NCBI GenBank assembly: GCA_034411995.1
Contig: DAOUME010000026.1
Span: forward strand, 372,001 to 436,000
Origin: JAUVXJ01 sp034411995
GTDB lineage: Bacteria; Chloroflexota; Anaerolineae; UBA7937; B3-Chlor
DNA: 64,000 bases
Direction of reading: 5' to 3'
Shown: one piece after another, positions 55,001 through 61,230 of the stretch
How positions within the stretch are numbered: position 1 is the first letter of the stretch
Layout: each line of letters begins with the position of its first letter
Position numbers and translations under genes: made by a program
The notes under the pieces: model-generated
Database searches by the model: none
What the model was told of the DNA's origin: nothing
What the model saw: only the letters and a program-made list of their open reading frames with translations

Positions 55001-55695
55001 GAGTCGGCAATCTCCCTGAACTTCTTCCAGTCCGGCGCCCAGGGATAGGAAGTGTAACCAGCGATGATCATCTTGGGCCGGTGCTCGATCGCCAACCTCT
55101 TGATTTCCTCGTAATCCAAGCGCTCGCTACGCTTGTCCACCTCGTAGGACACGATCCGGTAGTTCTTCCCGGATCGGTTGTACTCACTCCCGTGAGTGAG
55201 ATGCCCTCCGTGGGCCAGGTTCATCCCCATCACCGTGTCCCCCGGCTCCACCATAGCATCGTACACAGAGTTGTTGGCTGCCGCACCAGACAAGGGCTGG
55301 ACGTTGACGAAGATCTGATCGGGGCCCATCTCTTCGGTGGCAAAGCACTGCGCGCAGCGTCTCCGAGCCAGCGTCTCCACAAAATGCACGTAGTCGCAGC
55401 CCTTGTAGAATCTGCGATCACCATACCTGCGGTAGTAGGCGAGCTGGTGATCGAAATCCACCAGCAAATCCTCGTCGTCTCTGGTCATCCGCGGCGGCGG
55501 ATACCCCTCCGCATAGACGTTGGTGAACACGGAGCTCAACGCCTGTCTTACGGGCAGCGAAGCGAAGCTCTCCGAAGGGATGAGGATCAGCCTCCTGGCC
55601 TGGCGTTCCTCCTCGAACTGGATGAGAAGATCGATGTCGGGGTCAACCTCTGAGATCTCGCGACGAATCAAGAAGTCCTCACCATGGTCTGGCAT
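52018..55695 (-). CDS. SHMT-GcvT-GcvT fusion protein (1,225 residues)
   Basis: Residues 1-445 are serine hydroxymethyltransferase. PLP-binding K271 lies in FTTHKTVCGPRG, and IPSESFAS, VYAEGYP and RFYKGCDYV match the substrate region. About 28 residues lie between YAEGYP and RFYKG, where ordinary SHMT has about two. Residues 505-800 are a GcvT-like domain (DKDGVLIDDVS, GVAARDALRLEAGLPSYG) without the C-terminal barrel and with a poor folate motif (HRNDLPGGQPRYEL). Residues 812-1190 are a complete GcvT (FAGWEMPVWY, DPDGHVIDDIM, ARTGYTGEDVGYEL, GARDSTRTEAGLPLYG, barrel). The two activities share glycine and methylene-tetrahydrofolate, so fusion may channel folate. GAGGA precedes ATG 55695. GcvH and GcvP are absent from the window. 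Confidence 0.9.
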   Translation of the reverse strand: MPDHGEDFLIRREISEVDPDIDLLIQFEEERQARRLILIPSESFASLPVRQALSSVFTNVYAEGYPPPRMTRDDEDLLVDFDHQLAYYRRYGDRRFYKGCDYVHFVETLARRRCAQCFATEEMGPDQIFVNVQPLSGAAANNSVYDAMVEPGDTVMGMNLAHGGHLTHGSEYNRSGKNYRIVSYEVDKRSERLDYEEIKRLAIEHRPKMIIAGYTSYPWAPDWKKFREIADSVPGGCILFADIAHPAGMVIAGVYPSPVGYADVITFTTHKTVCGPRGAVIMTTDEDHAKRIDNAVFPGEQGGPHVNKFAAMAVAFKLAQIEEFRHLQRMIVENAAALAAGLEKRGLRLAYGGTDTHLLVIDLNAIETDTGYRLKGEIAARILELCGLVTNKNTIPGDESAADASGIRLGTPWVTQRGLGPEDMDDLAGIIHKVLVNIRPFQYTGITGDLPRGKVDLYLLEELKAEVAGLAARAGVERDTRWDGYPHYFWLPRPSRAKVGPLVDEHRKLKAELAERHGWQVPVRYGDDKAELEAATQSAAVFDLSDIGILEVSGARARPFLQEASTNNVAALTPHSSQRSFLLDKDGVLIDDVSVLRLATDERGRERYLLFTNAPNRERVKAWLRGLSDCYVVFDNEDIFKKVQGPAVVNDLAEVLDLPARRVALGLHGPKSWSVLERAGCSLPEPKNATFARTDLHGVEVMVHRNDLPGGQPRYELVVHPGSAAAVWSALLEAGARPAGVAARDALRLEAGLPSYGAGEKRPDGASLWKSGHASLFDLAKTYFVGESVLDELRPKVQKEEFVWKEEGGELKRTPLFEEHCQLTRKIIPFAGWEMPVWYTTVLEEHRAVRQAAGLFDVAHMGVLEVAGEHAASFLDLVSTNYVRWLEDGQSHYSAMLDPDGHVIDDIMVYRRAADRYMVVVNAANADKDLAWLRAVNSRRYVIDRKHPDKEIEGEVTIRDLKDPASGDDRRVDVALQGPTSLAIIQRLTDDPLVRSSLARIRRTDFMETELSGIKTIVARTGYTGEDVGYELYLHPDDAPRLWNLILQRGEDLGVKPVGLGARDSTRTEAGLPLYGHELAGDHDISPTGAGFAPYVKLHKPYFVGREAHLERESKRTMEIVRFRMREKGIRAIRPGDVVVSRRGEYMGAVTSCSLDVEGYQLGLAYVSRKHTREGTELRIFPMPAGETAKAEKDKRALTTGDKVLVAEEAVILPRFPVRDEEDGG

Positions 55696-55749
55696 ATCCG
55701 TTCCTCAAACAGGTCATCAGTTGCTGCACGGTGCGTCACAGGACAACGC

Positions 55750-56226
55750 TCAGTCCTCCACGATGCGCCAGTACTTCATCTCCTCCTCCATGCGGTCCTT
55801 CATCTGCTCAGCCAGGCTCTGGGGTACCTTCACGTACATCGCGGTGGCCTCCACCGCCACAGAGCCGTCGCGGAGACGAAGTTCCCCACGTCCCTCCACT
55901 GCACGACTCCTGACCCGCGTGATTTCGCCCACCAGCGTCAGTTCCTCGCCAACCGGCACCGGCTGGCGGTAGCGCATGTTTGCCCTGGCTGTCATCATCC
56001 ATGGCGAGGAGTCATCGAGCTCCATGGCTGCGCGGCCAATGACCTCATCCAGCAACGCAAACGTGATGCCGCCATGGAGTACACCAGGATAGCCCTGATG
56101 CTCCTCCTTCGCGATGAAGCTGGCCCAGACGCACTTACCATCTCCCTCGAAGATGATCTTCAAGCCTATCGGGTTCTGCATGCCACATACGAAGCACATG
56201 CGCGAATTGGGCTGTCGTCGTCTCAT
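55750..56226 (-). CDS. PaaI-type hotdog thioesterase
   Basis: The 158-residue protein has a single hotdog domain with the HGG...LDE pattern: YPGVLHGGITFALLDEVIG. The N-terminal CFVCGMQNPIGLKI is a feature of many PaaI-type thioesterases. It hydrolyses acyl-CoA or acyl-ACP thioesters. Because it follows fabF and plsX, a link to acyl-ACP turnover or chain-length control is plausible. ATG 56226 is used; a later ATG at 56199 is possible. Confidence 0.85.
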   Translation of the reverse strand: MRRRQPNSRMCFVCGMQNPIGLKIIFEGDGKCVWASFIAKEEHQGYPGVLHGGITFALLDEVIGRAAMELDDSSPWMMTARANMRYRQPVPVGEELTLVGEITRVRSRAVEGRGELRLRDGSVAVEATAMYVKVPQSLAEQMKDRMEEEMKYWRIVED

Positions 56227-56285
56227 CCGGCTATCCTATCCTCGGCCTCCGGACCGCTCCCAGACTTCAGGAACTTGCGCTCGAC

Positions 56286-57662
56286 TCAAGCGTATCTGCC
56301 CACCACCAGGCACGCGTCCTGCCCGCCTAGACCGAAAGAATTGGAGAGCGCGACATCGACCTCAGCCTCTCGGGCCACATTGGGAACGTAGTCCAGATCA
56401 CATTCGGGATCCGGTGTCGTGTAGTTGATGGTGGGATGAATCACTCCGTGCTCGATGGTCAGGGCGCAGACTATGGTCTCCACGGCGCCGGCGCCGCCGA
56501 AGAGGTGCCCGATCATGGACTTGGTGGAGCTGACAGGCACCCGGTACGCGTGCTCGCCAAAGACCCTCTTGATGGCCAGGGTCTCCATGGCATCATTCAG
56601 TATGGTGCCCGTCCCGTGGGCGTTGATGTAGTCTACGTCCTTCGGTCCCAGCCCAGCGTCTTCCAGCGCCCAACGGATAGCCCGTGCCGCCCCCTCGGCC
56701 TCGGGATCGGGAGCCGCCAGGTTGTAGGCATCAGAGGTTGCAGAGTACCCAAGAACCTCCGCATGGATGTGAGCGCCCCTGGCGAGAGCATGCTCCAGGT
56801 TCTCCAGAACCAACATCCCGCAGCCCTCCGAGCAAACGAACCCGTCTCGATCTTTGTCGAAGGGTCGCGATGCCCCCTGGGGATCATCGTTCCTGGTAGA
56901 AAGACCGCGCATGGCAGAGAACCCGGCCAATCCCAGTTCGCCGCTAGAACTTTCTGTGCCCCCCGCGATCATCAATTGCGCTGCTCCGCGCCGCACGACC
57001 TCGGCCGCCTCCCCCACCGCCTGCAGTCCCGCTGCACACGCGGTAGTCACCGTGTTGTTATATCCTTTCAGTCCATAGATGTGAGAAACGTGAAACGCGG
57101 CTATGTTGGGGACCATGGTCACCAGGTAGAAGGGCGAGATGCGCCTCCCGGCAACCAGGTTGCGCACCGCCTCGTCCGTGGCGTCCAGGCCGCCGATGGC
57201 CGTTCCGATCAGGACCCCGATCTGCTCCGGATCGAGGTCCTCCAGCCTCAGCCCGGCATCGTCCAGCGCCTGCCTGGTGGCAGCCACGGCAAACTGGCAG
57301 AAGCGCTCCATCCTCCTCGCCTCTTTGTACCCCATGTAGAGCGTGGGGTCGAAATCATCGACCTCGCCCCCGATCTTCGTAGGGTAGTTGCTGGCATCTA
57401 TCCTGGTCAAGAGATCTATCCCGGAGCGTCCTTCCACCAGCCCTTTCCACGTATCCTCTGCGTTGAGACCCAGGGGTGTAATGGCCCCCATGCCCGTGAT
57501 CACCACCCGCTGCCGGATCCTCAACTGTTTCAACAGACGTCTGATCCTTTCCTCGCCGAAGGGCGCCTCGGGTGGGCCTCCCTCCATCTCCTGGAGCTGC
57601 GCACGCAGAGCCGCCCGCACCTCTAGAGGAAGCTGCCGCAGTTCCCGCGAGAAATCGAGCAT
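56286..57662 (-). CDS. fabF: 3-oxoacyl-ACP synthase II (FabF)
   Basis: The 458-residue enzyme carries the catalytic triad of KAS II: C209 in TTACAAG, H349 in NAHGTGT and H386 in TKSMIGHLFGGAG. It condenses malonyl-ACP with acyl-ACP in chain elongation. About 50 residues precede the usual RVVITGMG start; this extra, helix-forming N-terminus (LPLEVRAALRAQLQ, RIRRLLKQLRIR) may mediate association. ATG 57662 has AGGGAGG seven bases upstream, which decides the start against an open GTG at 57683. It follows plsX after 31 bases. Confidence 0.9.
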   Translation of the reverse strand: MLDFSRELRQLPLEVRAALRAQLQEMEGGPPEAPFGEERIRRLLKQLRIRQRVVITGMGAITPLGLNAEDTWKGLVEGRSGIDLLTRIDASNYPTKIGGEVDDFDPTLYMGYKEARRMERFCQFAVAATRQALDDAGLRLEDLDPEQIGVLIGTAIGGLDATDEAVRNLVAGRRISPFYLVTMVPNIAAFHVSHIYGLKGYNNTVTTACAAGLQAVGEAAEVVRRGAAQLMIAGGTESSSGELGLAGFSAMRGLSTRNDDPQGASRPFDKDRDGFVCSEGCGMLVLENLEHALARGAHIHAEVLGYSATSDAYNLAAPDPEAEGAARAIRWALEDAGLGPKDVDYINAHGTGTILNDAMETLAIKRVFGEHAYRVPVSSTKSMIGHLFGGAGAVETIVCALTIEHGVIHPTINYTTPDPECDLDYVPNVAREAEVDVALSNSFGLGGQDACLVVGRYA

Positions 57663-57693
57663 CGGAATCGCCTCCCTGTTCACCTCAATGTCA

Positions 57694-58689
57694 TCACAGG
57701 CTCAGTGCCGCGAGACGATCCTCGATCGCGGCCAGCGTTCCGCCTGTAATCGCCGCCCGGGCAGCCCCGATCCCACTCTTGATCGCCCTCGAGTTCGAAC
57801 GACCGTGACCCACCAGAACCACGCCGTTCACCCCCAACAGAGGCACTCCGCCGATCTCCGAATAGTCCAGTATTCTCCTCGCCCTTCGGAATGCGGGCTT
57901 GGCCAGGGCGCCCCCCAGGGCGGTCAGCGCACTGCTCCTGATCTCGTCCTCAATCACTCCGGTCAGGAACTTGGTCAAGCCTTCCGACAGTTTGATGATC
58001 ACGTTGCCGGTGAGCCCGTCGGTCACTACGACGTCGGCGAGACCGTCGGGGATATCCTTGCCTTCTACGTTGCCCACGAAGTTGAGCTGGCTTTCCTTCA
58101 ACAGCCCGTAGGCCTCCTTGACCAGGGTACTGCCTTTGCCTTCTTCCTCTCCATTGGACACGATACCTACTCGCGGCTCCGCCATACCCAAAGCCGTTTG
58201 GGCATAAGCGCTGCCCATGATGCCAAACTGCAACAGCCATTCCGGCTTACAGTCGGTATTGGCACCCACGTCAAGCATGACACAGTGACCCTTCCTGGTG
58301 GGATAGATAGCGGTCAAGGCCGGCCGCTTGATCCCCTTCATGCGACCTAGACGGAACAGGGCTGCCGCCATCACGCCGCCGGAATTCCCCGCGGAGTAGA
58401 AACCGTCGACCTCGCCATCCTTCAGCAGGTTCATGCCCACCACCATGGATGAGTCTTGCTTCGCCTTCGCCGCCGTCGCCGGTTCATCCTCCATGCCGAT
58501 CACCTCGCTGGCATGTACGATGGGGAGCTTCAACCCGGATACGTCGTGTTTCTCCAGCTCGGCCTCAAGGACCTCCTTCTGGCCCACCAAGAATACTTCC
58601 ACACCAAACTCGCGAGCGGCCCACGTAGCTCCTTCCACCGTCACCTGCGGGGCGTGGTCACCACCCATGGCGTCCAAAGCGATTCTCAT
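57694..58689 (-). CDS. plsX: Phosphate acyltransferase PlsX
   Basis: The 331-residue protein begins MRIALDAMGGDHAPQVTVEG, the PlsX hallmark. It continues with GFYSAGNSGGVMAAA, LDVGANTDCKPEWL and VVTDGLTGNVIIKLSEG, all typical of the family. The enzyme makes acyl-phosphate from acyl-ACP for phosphatidic acid synthesis. ATG 58689 follows a GGGGGG-type ribosome site. fabF is the next gene, as in many phospholipid/fatty acid operons, but rpmF, fabD and fabH are not here. Confidence 0.95.
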   Translation of the reverse strand: MRIALDAMGGDHAPQVTVEGATWAAREFGVEVFLVGQKEVLEAELEKHDVSGLKLPIVHASEVIGMEDEPATAAKAKQDSSMVVGMNLLKDGEVDGFYSAGNSGGVMAAALFRLGRMKGIKRPALTAIYPTRKGHCVMLDVGANTDCKPEWLLQFGIMGSAYAQTALGMAEPRVGIVSNGEEEGKGSTLVKEAYGLLKESQLNFVGNVEGKDIPDGLADVVVTDGLTGNVIIKLSEGLTKFLTGVIEDEIRSSALTALGGALAKPAFRRARRILDYSEIGGVPLLGVNGVVLVGHGRSNSRAIKSGIGAARAAITGGTLAAIEDRLAALSL

Positions 58690-59127
58690 ACTCCCCCCTT
58701 TGCCATCTCCCATACCGTGCGTAGCCGACGCCACTGCGGAAGTGCCCTCCGGCCACCCCCAGGTCTCTCTCAGTACGCCCGCTGAGGTCCGTGGCCCATG
58801 AGATACCCGGCCCGGCCAGCCGCGCCTGCCAAGGCGAACCGCCTCTTGCTCCAGGAGTCCTTACAGCCCTCCACCCCACTCGCCGTGATCCAGGCCTGGT
58901 TTCCCGAGCCGATGAGTTCCCCGCTCGCTCACAGCACCTATCTCGGTTGGTCAGTATCATCGTGCTGCCGTGGAAGACGCCCAGCCCCCCCGAGAACTGG
59001 CACGGCGCCCTGCGCACGTTGCGGGCTGGGCGTTGGCCGCCCGCAGGGCTTGCCGAGACCTCGCGGCCCGCCCTCTACTCACGGGGGGAGACTGGCCAGA
59101 CGGGGGAGCCATGCAGGACCATCACCG
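58690..59127 (-). other. Long transcribed noncoding leader or RNA gene before plsX
   Basis: About 440 bases lie between the reverse-strand promoter at 59134-59162 and plsX. I found no convincing protein in either strand: the open frames have no family motif. The segment is very GC-rich and can form hairpins, for example AGGCG-GTT-CGCCT near 58821. I looked for RNase P, tmRNA and SRP RNA motifs and found none. It is either a very long 5' leader of plsX or a separate RNA. Confidence 0.45.
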
Positions 59128-59133
59128 GCGCTA

Positions 59134-59162
59134 ATTATAGGAACGCGTACACTAGACGTCAA
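59134..59162 (-). promoter_or_regulatory. Near-consensus reverse promoter upstream of plsX
   Basis: On the reverse strand, TTGACG (59157-59162), 17 bases and TATAAT (59134-59139). One mismatch in the -35 and none in the -10. Confidence 0.7.
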
Positions 59163-59257
59163 GTGACCACGCCCCGGACGCAGCCCACTGACGTTCAGGG
59201 CCCGCCATTGCTCTTCAGTCCGGCTCCGGCTCTACTGAGTCGGGTCACACCGAGCGC

Positions 59258-59286
59258 TTGACAATCTTCAATAGTTGTATTATTAT
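59258..59286 (+). promoter_or_regulatory. Near-consensus promoter of rpsU
   Basis: TTGACA (59258-59263), 17 bases and TATTAT (59281-59286). It starts a leader of about 210 bases before rpsU. Confidence 0.75.
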
Positions 59287-59362
59287 AAATAGAGTGGTAT
59301 CGCTTCGGTGCGAATACCGGAATATCCTGAGTACCCCAGGGGATGGTCTGCGTTCTGGCAGG

Positions 59363-59416
59363 TCTCGGTTGCTGTCCCCACAGTGTTTGGTAGGATAACG
59401 GCCGAGATTTTTTCTT
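59363..59416 (+). terminator. Intrinsic terminator inside the rpsU leader
   Basis: TCTCGG (59363-59368) pairs with CCGAGA (59402-59407), which is followed by TTTTTTCTT. Within the loop, CTGT-CCCC-ACAG forms a second stem. Downstream, AGCACA can pair with either of two TGTGC(T) copies. The arrangement resembles an attenuator, or the end of a short independent RNA of about 125 bases. Confidence 0.6.
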
Positions 59417-59502
59417 GTCAGTGAAGCTCCAGCACATACCGGTGTGCATCAACCGCTGTGTGCTAGTACAAGCCAGGCAGGAGAGGTGGTGATAAGTGAC
59501 AT

Positions 59503-59694
59503 ATGAGCGTCCAACTCAAGCGAGGGGAATCTCAGGATGAGCTGCTAAGGCGGTTCCGCAAGCAGGTTGCGAACAGCGGGATCCTGGGAGAAATCCGAAA
59601 GCGACGATGGTTCGTATCCAAGGGCGAGAAGCGTAGAATGCAGCGCAAGCGCGCCATCCGCAAGGCCAGGCAACGGCGCAGCAGAAGAAGGTAG
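59503..59694 (+). CDS. rpsU: 30S ribosomal protein S21
   Basis: The 63-residue, highly basic product has LRRFRKQVANSGILGEIRKR and MQRKRAIRKARQRRSRRR, characteristic of bS21. bS21 is bound late to the 30S subunit near the anti-Shine-Dalgarno. ATG 59503 is preceded by AGGTGGTGAT, an extended match to the 16S rRNA 3' end with one mismatch. The gene is followed by a cold-shock protein gene after 42 bases. Confidence 0.95.
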   Translation: MSVQLKRGESQDELLRRFRKQVANSGILGEIRKRRWFVSKGEKRRMQRKRAIRKARQRRSRRR

Positions 59695-59736
59695 CATCCG
59701 CTTGACTCCTGCCGGTTCCCAGTACAGAGGCTCGGT

Positions 59737-60111
59737 ATGGTATTCGCCGACAAAGTCCTCAGATGTGTCTCGTGCGGAGAAGAGTTCGTTTTCAGAGTCG
59801 AGCAGCAGAGGGCGCTGGCAGCCCAGGGCGAGGCCATTGAACCGTTGCTTTGCGAGAGCTGTGCGGCTAGGCAACGCGACGGCGAGAGATCAACAGCCGC
59901 ACTGATGGGCCATGTCAAGTGGTTCAGCATCAGAAAGGGGTACGGCTTCATCACCCGCGACGACGGTGGTGGAGACGTATTCGTGCACCACTCAGGCATC
60001 CAGGGGGAGGAATTCAAGGCCCTGTTCGAGGGGCAAGAAGTATGCTTCGAGATCATGAACGAACCCAGAGGGCCAAAAGCAATCAACGTCGTTCCCCAGA
60101 AGGACACCTGA
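59737..60111 (+). CDS. Cold-shock protein with N-terminal zinc ribbon
   Basis: The 124-residue protein has an N-terminal zinc ribbon (C10, C13, C39, C42) and a cold-shock domain (about residues 57-123) with GHVKWFSIRKGYGFIT (RNP1 KGYGFIT) and VFVHHS (RNP2). The CSD binds single-stranded RNA or DNA. The ribbon is of the type seen in probable zinc-binding proteins of Chloroflexota and other groups. Proximity to rpsU and dksA-like genes suggests a part in translation or stress control. Confidence 0.9.
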   Translation: MVFADKVLRCVSCGEEFVFRVEQQRALAAQGEAIEPLLCESCAARQRDGERSTAALMGHVKWFSIRKGYGFITRDDGGGDVFVHHSGIQGEEFKALFEGQEVCFEIMNEPRGPKAINVVPQKDT

Positions 60112-60266
60112 ACTCAACCTCCTGTATTTGAGGTGATCCGCTGCAGCAGTTAGTGTACTCTGCTGCCCCTCAGAAGACCGCTGAACAAGATCCTCTGAGC
60201 GCGCGTGTCGTCATTGAACGACGCGCGGCTGGCGCCGGGACCGGAGATCATCGAGGTACTCCAGCA

Positions 60267-60602
60267 ATGGATGGCAAAGAACGAGAGACGGTCAGAGCAA
60301 GGCTGGAAGCAGAGCTTGCTGAGGCAAAAGGGGAACTCGAGCGCCTGGAAAAGAAACTGCAGGTCGAAGTCGAGTATGGCCTCGGCGAGGGCGATCCTAT
60401 CATCTACGAGCGGGAGATGAACATGGCCCTCCGGCGCCGCGCCAGGAGGAAAGTGTCGTCGCTGCAGGAGGCGCTACGGAGACTGGAGGCGGGCACCTAC
60501 GGTATCTGTGAACGATGCGGGAAGGAGATCAGCCTCCAGCGATTGGAAGCCCTGCCCGAGGCTCGCCTGTGCATTGACTGCGCTCAGCAGGCAGGAGGCT
60601 AG
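60267..60602 (+). CDS. DksA/TraR-family zinc-finger protein
   Basis: The 111-residue protein is a coiled coil (about residues 5-75) followed by a zinc finger, CERCG with C81 and C84, then LCIDC with C102 and C105. This is the DksA/TraR pattern, including KEI near the finger. DksA-type proteins bind RNA polymerase through the secondary channel. The acidic tip residues of classical DksA are not clear here, so this may be a DksA-like or YocK-like protein. ATG 60267 has GAGG ten bases upstream. Before it lie ACCTC/GAGGT and GCAGCAG/CTGCTGC inverted repeats (60118-60166). Confidence 0.85.
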   Translation: MDGKERETVRARLEAELAEAKGELERLEKKLQVEVEYGLGEGDPIIYEREMNMALRRRARRKVSSLQEALRRLEAGTYGICERCGKEISLQRLEALPEARLCIDCAQQAGG

Positions 60603-60639
60603 CACAGACCCCTTCGCCGCAGGTACGCCAACACGAACA

Positions 60640-60671
60640 GACGCCACCAGTTTGGTGGCGTCTTTCTTTTT
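60640..60671 (+). terminator. Rho-independent terminator after the DksA-like gene
   Basis: GACGCCACC, AGTTT loop, GGTGGCGTC: a perfect 9-bp stem followed by TTTCTTTTT. Ends the rpsU-csp-dksA-like unit. Confidence 0.9.
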
Positions 60672-60743
60672 CGCGCACCCTCACCATGGCGAAGCTCCCA
60701 CGGCTGCACTCCGTGCTCCGGCTGAGGTTTAAGGTGAGAGATC

Positions 60744-60772
60744 TTGACAGATCGTTGCGTTATTGGTATAAT
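60744..60772 (+). promoter_or_regulatory. Perfect-consensus promoter of the GntR-slipin operon
   Basis: TTGACA (60744-60749), 17 bases and TATAAT (60767-60772). A second TATAAT occurs at 60790-60795. Confidence 0.85.
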
Positions 60773-60774
60773 TG

Positions 60775-60791
60775 TACTAGTGAAACTAGTA
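60775..60791. promoter_or_regulatory. Palindromic operator at the transcription start of the GntR gene
   Basis: TACTAGT, GAA, ACTAGTA form a perfect inverted repeat immediately after the -10 box. A dimeric regulator bound here would block transcription. The GntR product encoded 17 bases downstream is the obvious candidate. Confidence 0.7.
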
Positions 60792-60807
60792 TAATGCTGG
60801 AGCAGAG

Positions 60808-61227
60808 ATGCAGATCCGTATCGGCCACGACAGTGGGGTGCCCATCTACGCGCAGATCACTGAGCAGATCAAACACCTGGTAGCAACGGGTGTCCTCAAG
60901 CCGGGCGACCAGCTACCGACCATCCGTCAACTGGCTGTGGACCTGCGCATCGATCCCAACACTGTGGTCCATGCTTACAGGGAACTGGATTATGAGGGTA
61001 TCATCTCCACCCAGCAAGGAAGAGGAACCTTCATCAGTGAGCACCCAGATGGCGAGCAACTGAGCCAGCTACGGAGGGAGAGGCTCAACGTGATCATCGG
61101 TGACGCCCTCCTCGAAGCTCTCAGCCTCGGCTACTCTGAAGAGGACATCAAGAGCACGTTCCAGGCCCGACTGTCCGAATGGCTCGAACAGAATGCGTCC
61201 ACAAGCCAGCACGGCAAGGGAGGATGA
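60808..61227 (+). CDS. GntR-family regulator, YtrA subgroup
   Basis: The 139-residue protein has an N-terminal winged helix-turn-helix (PIYAQITEQIKHLVATG, LPTIRQLAVDLRIDPNTVV, EGIISTQQGRGTF) and a short C-terminal helical domain. The subgroup YtrA has just such a short effector domain and usually controls adjacent ABC-transporter or membrane-protein genes. Here the downstream gene is a slipin. It starts after a perfect promoter with a palindrome, so it probably represses its own operon. Confidence 0.85.
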   Translation: MQIRIGHDSGVPIYAQITEQIKHLVATGVLKPGDQLPTIRQLAVDLRIDPNTVVHAYRELDYEGIISTQQGRGTFISEHPDGEQLSQLRRERLNVIIGDALLEALSLGYSEEDIKSTFQARLSEWLEQNASTSQHGKGG

Positions 61228-61230
61228 CAG

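Noticed and set aside
53971..55653. A 560-codon open frame on the + strand opposite the SHMT-GcvT gene
   Set aside because: Mirror of a strongly conserved coding sequence; low-complexity composition, no domain, no ribosome site.
55696..55749. Glycine riboswitch before the SHMT-GcvT gene
   Set aside because: Only 54 bases separate it from the thioesterase gene, too little for the two-aptamer fold, and no conserved motif is visible.
56436..57626. A 396-codon open frame on the + strand
   Set aside because: Antisense to fabF, whose catalytic residues and ribosome site are clear.
58690..59133. RNase P RNA, tmRNA or SRP RNA as identity of the noncoding segment
   Set aside because: GAGGAAAGTCC-type, tRNA-like 3' end and CAGGTCCGGAAGG-type motifs are absent on both strands.
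58791..59261. Open frames on both strands in the plsX-rpsU gap as possible small genes
   Set aside because: No motif, no codon-usage support, and the segment lies under a strong reverse promoter as a probable noncoding leader.
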